Source: Corbicula japonica (lineage: Eukaryota > Mollusca > Bivalvia > Venerida > Cyrenidae). From it: a stretch of DNA of 64,000 nt. The translations under genes and the position numbers were made by a program. Position 1 is the first letter of the stretch, and each line of letters starts with the position of its first letter. Below, piece after piece: positions 56,417 through 64,000 of this stretch. The notes under the pieces were generated by a model. The model did no database searches. It was not told where the DNA came from and was given only the letters and a program-made list of their open reading frames with translations. The stretch lies in contig JAZAYU010000037.1 in assembly GCA_038501625.1 (NCBI GenBank), forward strand, positions 3,782,001 to 3,846,000, read 5' to 3'.

Positions 56417-57330
56417 TATTTTAACCTATTGTCTAAAATGTCTTTGTTAAAAATAAATAAAAGTAAATGTTTAGTAATTATATTTTTATGAGAGGCGCAT
56501 TTTCTAAACTATCTTATATTTCCTTCACAGGGACCAGGTGCTCATGCAGTAACATTATATCCTTATTAGAAAATAATTTAGCACTATATATGTATTGATT
56601 TGAAGATACTGCCAAACTGCATAACGCCTCCACCTTTGCCACAGATACAAAACAGAATGTGTGAAGGGAATTCCGGATGGCACCTAATATCCCACAATTT
56701 TAAAAAGAAGACAGTGTGTTTGCCAGAACATAACAAAGACGCATTCCCTATTGCCAACTTTAATATTAAATAGACCAAAATTATTGCCCAGCAGATCTTA
56801 TTTATTCTGATAAATTGTTATTAATTTTCAAACTTTGTAGTAAAACGGTGTTATGCTAGATATTCACTATGAGGTTATAGTAAAAGACACTTGCTGAAGA
56901 AATTAGAAGCGTTTAAAATGCACCAGATGGTAGTTTAAGCAAAGATAATAATTTTCAAATTTAAACAGTTTTTGAATTAAGCAATCCTCTCGAGGATTCT
57001 TCGTTTAATTAGTTGCGAGAAAGCGTTACGTGCGTCTTGACTTCGTAATCATTTCTACAAATTGCAGTTTTCAATGAGTAACAATACACTTTGCAAAAGA
57101 TATGGCTGAAAATTCAAGCGTATAGAGAACTTGATTAATTTCAATATTTGGGGGATTTTAGTTTTTTATTTAAACCAAATTTATTGTTAATTAATCTACA
57201 ACTTTTGGAAGAAAAACACATTTGGTCAATAATTACTAAAACACGGTGCCGGGAACCTTATTTTTTCACTTTCACTCTATGTCAGTCGGAATATAATGTT
57301 TCCGCCAAAATATAAATGCATTATAATATA
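56417..57330. other. No gene or repeat recognised
   Basis: The 64-codon minus frame 56584-56778 is unsupported. Confidence 0.35.
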
Positions 57331-57843
57331 CTGACTGCCAATAAAAACGCAACACTATTTTTTTAAATATTTTTGATGTTTGTAAAAGTTTAATAACTTG
57401 TTAAAGGTAGAAATCAATAAGATGTCATTGGACCAAGCGAGCAATTGTCGACGGTAAACAATTAATCCGACGAGCGATTTTACGTCGAGACATCCCTCCT
57501 TGGATCATGCCTAAAACCTCATGTCGCTGGTTGTCGGAAAGCCTTGGTATTATTAAGTATTAATAGAGTAAAACTTGAAAAATGATGATGGAATTTGTGT
57601 AGCCGTAAGTAAAGGTAAACAAATGGACTTGTTTTTATTTTATTAATGCATGTCTACATGTTAAAACGAAAATTTGGTGCGTTTGAGTTACTGTAGGAGA
57701 GAAAGTTTAAACAATCAGTGGACCATTAATGTATCGATTGGTTACTTATTGATTAAAAAAACATTTCTACTTTTGCCAATTTATTAAACTTTTACACACA
57801 TAAAAAGTATTTCAAAAAATAAAGTGTTTTCATTGGCAGTCAG
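57331..57843 (-). mobile_element. Tc1/mariner element with large internal deletion
   Basis: Ends CTGACTGCCAATAAAAACGC and GTTTTCATTGGCAGTCAG are inverted repeats, similarity extending to about 80 bp, between TA (TATA) at 57329 and 57844. On the minus strand 57551-57430 encodes about 40 residues of a transposase N-terminal helix-turn-helix: RLSDNQRHEVLGMIQGG, MSRRKIARRINCLPS, TIARLVQ, then stop. The catalytic DDE/D part is absent. Confidence 0.88.
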
Positions 57844-59100
57844 TATATTATACCTTATCAGCAGGTATCAATACAAATCAGTTATTTAAGTTTTGATTTC
57901 GTTTTAAATGATGAATGTTTAAACACAGTCGGTTGGCTATAAAGCTTTGTTCCTTGTAAAAAAAGATATGCGAGTAACAATTGTCTTAAAGTTTTGTTGT
58001 TGTTGTTGTTACCTTTAGAATTAAAAAAGCATAAAGCGTAATGTTCACTTTTTACCACATTTTGTGGAAACCTTCTGATAGAGAGATATTTAAATCAATT
58101 TCGACAATATTTCTATATTTGGGATCTTTAGAAATTTAATTACAAATTTCTAAGAATAAGATCATAGATTATAATATTGCCGGCAGGATCAAAGCAATGT
58201 TTTGAATCTGAACATTCTCGAGATGTTGGGGTATTTTCAATAATCTCTAATTCAGAGGTGATTTTATTGTAAATAAAATTGCTTTTTCTCATGTTCTTGT
58301 TTTATTTTTAATACAGGATAGGTGATTAAATATTCTGAAAATAATTAGAAATATTCGATTAAACTGTTTTATCTTTTAAGAAATTAAACCTAGATTAGGC
58401 CCCTAGTTTTCATTGCAACCGAAAGCTTGTTCAAAAAATCAATCCAATTTTTAACAAAATTTTAGAGATTTCTAAGTACAAATATTTTTCATGAAATGTT
58501 TATATGTATGTTTGTAACATTATAGCTGTCACTAAAATTTGTCCGACTGTTTAAGGGGACAATAAGAGCTCAGCTATGTTTGGTTACAAGCAAGATTACA
58601 TTAGTCAAGTCACTGAGGAGTTATGGGCCTTTAATTGCCAAAACTTAAACACATAAACAATTTCTGCTCTCTGCCGGTTTTGTGGCAGTTTGACAATCTT
58701 GTTCTTTATTAGCTGTATTAATCATTCTATTAAATCATTCGTACATGTTGAGTTAAACAATATTTGTGTTAAAACTCATTTATTTTTTATACTTTTTAAG
58801 TGCAATCAATGCACACGAAATTAAAAAAATGTAAATCAAAAACGAATACAAGTAAATGAGCAGTGATAATATGACGACATCAAACTAAAATTTTTATAGT
58901 TAACATTTGGTTGAAAGATTATTTTGAAAAATAATACTTTTAAAGTGTTCCATAACTGCTTCCGCTTTAGAGCTCATTTGAAATAGCACAAGGGAGTCTT
59001 TAATACATAATTGTTATGGCTATTGATAAATGTGCTTGTGGCTAGTGCATTCCTTTTTTTGCTTGAAACAATGAATCCATTTTCATTCACATGAAACTGG
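57844..59100. other. No gene; one microsatellite
   Basis: A short GTT repeat at 57993-58010. Stops otherwise frequent in all frames. Confidence 0.4.
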
Positions 59101-59769
59101 TTTTAATAATACTAAGCTTGAAACATGGTTGAGGAACCTCATGGAGACTATTTGTTTCTGTTACCAGTTATTGTCTCAACAGTCACTTTGCTTCAAATAT
59201 GGCATTAGTCTTTGTGAAAGGGAAGTGTCAGTCCTAAAAAACTGCTTAACCCCTTCTGAGCCTGAATAGAAACGTTGAAGTAGCAAGTTGGCTTTAAAAC
59301 ATTCTTTGAAATTGACTGAAAGGCAATCTGAAGCCATGCATGGTAGTACATGTACTCCCTTCTTCGGGTAGGACTGCATCTAGAATAGCATAGTAGACCA
59401 AACAGAAAAGTATTCATAAACCTAACATTGGCCAGGGACCAAGAACCTAGGAACAGCGATGTGAAAATAATAGGTCCTATGTGTTACACTATCAGCTTGT
59501 AATTGATAACAGTATTTTAAACTTATTCCAGCTCCTGTCAAATTGTTGCAGTCCCTTCTGAATACCAGCACTACCCTTGTAATGGAGTGAGGGTCTGGGT
59601 CTGAAAGAAAGATTATTCTTTAACAATACAAGTAGCCTACTAATTGCTATAGTTCACTCTAATAATAGGGTTGAGGATCCTAGTAAAGGAAAGCATTGTC
59701 ATCAGAACAAATGATCCAGATTCCTTCCTAGGGTTACCTTATTCTAATTCTTGGATCCTGCATCCTTTT
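59101..59769. other. Unassigned, less A+T-rich
   Basis: Two overlapping minus frames (59379-59176 and 59417-59205) are open. Neither has a splice site or known motif. Confidence 0.3.
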
Positions 59770-60389
59770 TATCCCCCCACTCTGAACGAGGAAGGGCCTT
59801 ATAGGATGCACTTGTCCATCCGTCCCTCAGTACTTACGAAACCTGTGTCGCACATAACTCAATAGGTATGAGAGCCACAGTCATGAAACTTAACAGTTAT
59901 GTTGACCATCATGTGTAGTTGTGCACCAGGGGTTTTGTTTTGGGCCACGCCTGTTAAGACCAGAGTGATGTTACTTATGCATTTCAATATAATGCATTCA
60001 GCATGTAATCTTGAGTCACATGTAATTCCAACAGTATGAGAGTCGCAGTATGAAACTTTACAGGCATGTTGAGAATCATGTGTAGTTGTTTACCTGGGGT
60101 TTTGTTTTTGGGCCACGCCTGTTGAGACCATAGTTATGGCCCCTTATGCATTTCAATATAATGCATTCAGTGTGTAATCTTGTGTGGTAGGTAAGTCCAA
60201 AAAAATCAGTAACAGTCATGAAACTTTACAGGCATGTTGAACATCAAACTGCACTCATATTTAATATTGTGAACTGCAAATTCATCTGTTTTTTTTTCAC
60301 CATTATATGTACTTTGACCACAATATTGGCGTGTTTCACAATGACAACTGAGGGTGGGGGGCATCTCAGTCATATGGACATATCTCTAG
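59770..60389 (+). mobile_element. Helentron-like element with about 182-bp tandem units
   Basis: Left part TATCCCCCCACTCTG..TTGTCCATCCGTCC; then two and a third units (ATGAGAGCCACAGTCATGAA at 59869 and ATGAGAGTCGCAGTATGAAA at about 60037, each with GGGCCACGCCTGTT and TTATGCATTTCAATATAATG). Right end has an imperfect hairpin around CATATGGACATAT then CTCTAG followed by TT. Same layout as 43271-44928. Confidence 0.65.
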
Positions 60390-62419
60390 TTAGACTTAAG
60401 AAAGAGTATAATTGATTCATTACTTAAATAGTTTTGTTTTCTTTTCAATAACTCTAGACTAAGAACAACTTTTGAATATTTTTACCTATCTTAAAAGCGG
60501 TTGCTATAACATAGAACTGGGAAGTAACCCTTCAAAAACCTCTGGATAGGGTTGCCATACGTCTCATGGCAAATACACTGGCGTCAAGAAGGTGCTTACA
60601 CTATTCTGTGGTGTAGGAAGCAAGGCCGTGTCATATTATAATGACTCTGCTAGCGTTTTTAAGACCCCCTCGTTCTTTATTGGGGCAACGCTAGCATCCA
60701 GAAGTGACTGTTTCTCCATTTACATAAGCAGTCCTATTTCTCTAAAGTCGAACAATATATACATGTATATTTTGACATATACAGGAAAACTACTTAACTT
60801 ACTATCCTTAAAAGACTTACGATATTTGGGATTTTACTGTTTCCTTTACTAGTTTAAGCTAGAAATTTCAAAATGTTCCATGCTATTTCAAAATATGTTA
60901 AAATGAAAACATTTAAAGGCAACACAATATTATGTTTTACTTACAACAAACAAGATTGTACTCTTTCTCGTATACTGAATATGTCAAGACCCTTCTGTTT
61001 ACGCATGATGAGGTGAGAACAATGTATAGACTTTTATAAAGTTATGCCTAGCTTCTTAAATGTTGCGGCACCTTTCAATATGAAACAAAATTACCCAGAC
61101 CTATTCTAAGATTAGTGCAACCCTCAATATGGGAACTTATCATTTGTCAATGCAACCATATGTAATGAAGTTGAAAACTGTTTCCTGAAGGAAACAAAGT
61201 TAAGTTTGCAAGATCTCATTGTATTTCATTATTTAAAGATACACACCGCAATTTTCCTATAATTTAGTATAAGTTAACTTAACATCTTATAAGACAAAAC
61301 ATCTGAAAAATCTTCATTAAAAACGCGTTTCAAAATAACAGTAATATTTATCTAATATTTAATTACTTCACTTTTTTCAAGAAATTAGTTACCATCTGTA
61401 TTCAGTTAATAAACTGGCAAATTTACCGTTCAGCTGTTGGACGTCATTATGTGACTGTACAAAAATGCAAACGGCACTCTGATTTGCATAACTTGTTAGG
61501 ATGTTCAAATCATATTGGAATACAAATTTGTTGATGCTGTTATTTAAGAAGTGCCTTTTTTATGAGTACGGGGAATTACTTTTAAGAAGTAGAAGACATT
61601 AAACGGGTAAAGTAAGAATAAAATAGATCTATTGGAGACATTTGAACTTCGACAAAATGTGTCACCAAATTATCATATTAGAAAATATTATTATATTCTC
61701 TTGAATTAACTCCCTTTATTTGGTGTTTTACAAAGCATTTCCTTTCCGGTTTGCTTCTTTAACTGAAGCAGATCGTACTCTATATACACTGTAAATAACA
61801 AAATAAACTAACATAAAATGTGTTGATTATCCATTTAAGGTTTTATTAAAAGAATATATGCTATAATAGTGTGGGTGGGGTAATTGTATACACAATTTTA
61901 AGGTTTTATAATTAAAAACGCGTATTCTTCAATATAAAATGTATTCTAAAACATCTAAATTAATGTTTAGAAGAGTTATGTGAAATATCTGTATATAGAT
62001 TCACCACTGATATGAACAGATAATTTTCTTAACTCATAAAATAGGGAAAATCGTAAATGTCTTAAATTACATATTAGTCCAATATTATGTGCTAATAATA
62101 TATCTTAAATAAATAATGGTTGCTAGATCATATAAAAACTAATGTTGATAGTAAAATTTGGACTGATATCAATGCACCTCGCCATTATACAGTTAACTTT
62201 AATTCTATACCAGAGTTATCTCCCTTATTTTTTCAGGGTTCGCAATAAAATAATTTTTGCAGGCCACCTAATTTCATTGAGACATACCATAAACTTCAAT
62301 AAAATCGAGAAATAAAAAGTATATCTTGTCGGCCCTACCTCGACAAAATTTTCAGCTTCAGAATCTAGACTACGTATACCATTTAATTTTTCATATTCCT
62401 GAACAAAAATTGTAGGGAA
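60390..62419. other. 2 kb with no gene or repeat recognised
   Basis: The 86-codon frame 60592-60852 starts at TTG and has no splice support. Otherwise A+T-rich and closed in all frames. Confidence 0.4.
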
Positions 62420-62525
62420 TTGTTTTTTTTTACATTTCTAACTTGTCTTAACGTATGTGAAATAACGATACATTAATAACATTTATTAGGGTAAAGTTTT
62501 ATTGAACTGCATTTTTCCATTAGGG
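62420..62525 (-). repeat. Arm of the Harbinger-type MITE family, diverged
   Basis: GTTTTATTGAACTGCATTTTT on the plus strand parallels GTTCTATTGAACGGCATTTTT at 46876, both related to the 614-bp MITE interior. Confidence 0.4.
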
Positions 62526-63180
62526 AGGTTTGAATATTTTTATTGATGACAGTGTAGTGACGACTGTCTTAGCGGCTTAATGTTGAATTACAGCAGAACA
62601 AATAGAAGAACACACGCTAGTACGCACGCAAATGCGCACTCTTACAAAAATATCAAAGAAATTAACCAATAAAAGTTCAAATGTTTTGAAAACAATTCTA
62701 TTATATCGTTGCGTTAACAAGATCCAGCAAAAAATAATTTGTTTCAATTCTAGTGCCATGCATTATTTAAACAGCAGATTATTTGTTTCTAGAAAACAAC
62801 GTTTCAGAAATAGCCAAATTCAAAGATCACGTATGACCTTCAAAACAATAATAGAAGACTTATGAGAACATTGCATTTTATTTAAGACAAAAATATCTGT
62901 CAGTCCATTCATTTTCTTATAAAAACTGTAACCATCCTAAGCTGCGGACGAAAGGAAATTGAAATACAAGATGATAAATGCTCTGTTTCGATATCCAATT
63001 ACTGCAACAACATATTGAGTTAGAATCTGAAACTGTTTTCCAACGATTCGTTTAATGATAAACGCTTCGACAGCAAAATTCTCTATACTCCCATTTAACT
63101 GTCTAAGATTTCGTATCTGTACTTTGTAACGTGTCAAGATTTTTAATTTAACCTTCTTTCTCTGTTTTCTTATATTTCAG
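62526..63180. other. No gene recognised; strong acceptor at its end
   Basis: TTTCTCTGTTTTCTTATATTTCAG ends at 63180. The plus frame after it reads LELFARESLVYKTEAY then stops at 63249; too short to call. Confidence 0.25.
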
Positions 63181-63260
63181 TTAGAGTTGTTCGCAAGGGA
63201 ATCGTTAGTCTACAAAACAGAAGCCTACGCCGAGACAATAAATGCTTAATACGGAAACAA

Positions 63261-63395
63261 TCAACACAACTCGATATCAATTTCTGCCACAATATCCATA
63301 TTATCTTGCGTGGAAACAGCAATGCGCAGATGAAATAAGGTTTGGAATGGAATCCAGCTAAATGACCGTCGACGAGTGTGCTTTGTTATTTTAAT
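63261..63395 (-). CDS. Candidate terminal exon, unknown
   Basis: After an acceptor-like GAACGCATTTTTAG (minus strand, ending at about 63396) the frame reads IKITKHTRRRSFSWIPF, QTLFHLRIAVSTQDN, MDIVAEIDIELC to TGA at 63261. The frame is also open upstream to an ATG at about 63494. No polyadenylation signal verified. Confidence 0.25.
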   Translation of the reverse strand: MKITKHTRRRSFSWIPFQTLFHLRIAVSTQDNMDIVAEIDIELC

Positions 63396-63494
63396 GCTAA
63401 AAATGCGTTCGTCAGTGTAACATTTAGATTTTCCCCGGATAATGCATAGATAACATTGGACTATACTGCTGCCATGAGTGAATCTGATTCGCAC

Positions 63495-64000
63495 AGTGAA
63501 TTGGTCTTAATTAGTTTTACAAGTAAACAAAAATTGCACAAGGGAATGTTAACATAAATAGATTAAATTAAGCACTCTTCAGTGTAATCAAGCAGTTGAG
63601 GAAGATGCGGAATTTTTCCCCAACGGTAATACTGACTATATGTCAATAGAGCAATTTTACGCTTTCAAACATTTTCCGCATGTTGTCGAAATGTACATTT
63701 ACATATATGATCCAAAATCGTATTCTCGATCTTGATATACATACAAGAACATTAGAATTGTATTTAACAAAATGTGAAAACTTTACAAAGATAAGATTCA
63801 TGGTTTGTGTAAACATTTACGACTTTATCCTCCTTATCAAAATTGGAAACTGTTGTATATGGAAATCCTTCGCCTGTCTAATCTGATTAGACTGGGTATT
63901 TATTTATTGACAATTCATATCCACTACACGTAATATTTGGATGAAGATAGTAATTATGAAAGCAGACTGCAATCTCACGAGGCTATTAGTGCCGCGAGCG
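63495..64000. other. No gene recognised
   Basis: The 68-codon plus frame 63680-63886 lacks support. The last bases (GCCGCGAGCG) are G+C-rich and run out of the window. Confidence 0.3.

Noticed and set aside
25782..63350. Joining the exon at 25782-25857 to the acceptor at 63180 because phases agree
   Set aside because: Phase agreement has a one-in-three chance, the implied intron is 37 kb, and no sequence evidence links them.

Overview
The window is A+T-rich eukaryotic DNA with very short, scattered open frames, spliced-gene signals (GT..AG) and a dense layer of degenerate transposable elements. The repeat types point to a marine bivalve mollusc: Helentron-like elements carrying central ~150-180 bp tandem repeats, tRNA-derived short elements, and a Penelope-type reverse transcriptase of a kind common in mollusc genomes. 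That is inference from family resemblance; no species is claimed. No prokaryotic operon, CRISPR array or rRNA was seen.

Coding content is sparse. The best-supported gene lies on the minus strand at 9143..8349: three exons with matching phases, GT..AG borders, a good start context and a polyadenylation signal overlapping the stop, predicting 96 residues of unknown function. A second locus, plus strand at 1.4-2.7 kb, has two related open exons (1487-1780 and 2461-2625) sharing an ELExTPQTDYSCIR core. Weaker candidates are single exons: 25782-25857 (+), 29022-29228 (-, Ig-like), 6306-6432 (+), 6899-6978 (+, probably untranslated), 7750-7898 (+), 11987-12104 (+), 14134-14332 (+), 49473-49583 (+), 48307-48504 (-) and 63261-63395 (-). 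They are given as hypotheses with their splice signals.

Repeats dominate. Family R1 is a hairpin-rich element of about 500 bp with at least eleven copies or fragments. A reverse-transcriptase retroelement has one nearly continuous but broken copy at 54720-56416, a second copy split by a 614-bp Harbinger-type MITE at 29743-31042, and more than a dozen 3' tail fragments throughout the window. There are three Helentron-like elements with tandem-repeat cores (43271-44928, 45905-46345, 59770-60389), an internally deleted Tc1/mariner element still encoding a transposase helix-turn-helix fragment (57331-57843), four further MITE-like elements, a 66-bp-arm palindrome (7940-8075), a recent 408-bp tandem duplication (41221-42031) and a tandem pair of 258-bp units with tRNA-like heads (52172-52687).

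Layout: 0-3 kb, possible 3' part of a gene with a minisatellite; 3-5 kb, nested and inverted repeats; 5-9.2 kb, candidate exons and the three-exon gene; 9.2-25 kb, repeats with isolated exon candidates; 25-29.3 kb, the next gene-like zone; 29.7-34 kb, retroelement copies; 34-42 kb, R1 copies and quiet sequence; 42-48.5 kb, Helentron-like elements and retroelement pieces; 48.5-54 kb, mixed repeats; 54.7-56.4 kb, the main reverse transcriptase; 57-64 kb, DNA transposon remnants and quiet sequence.
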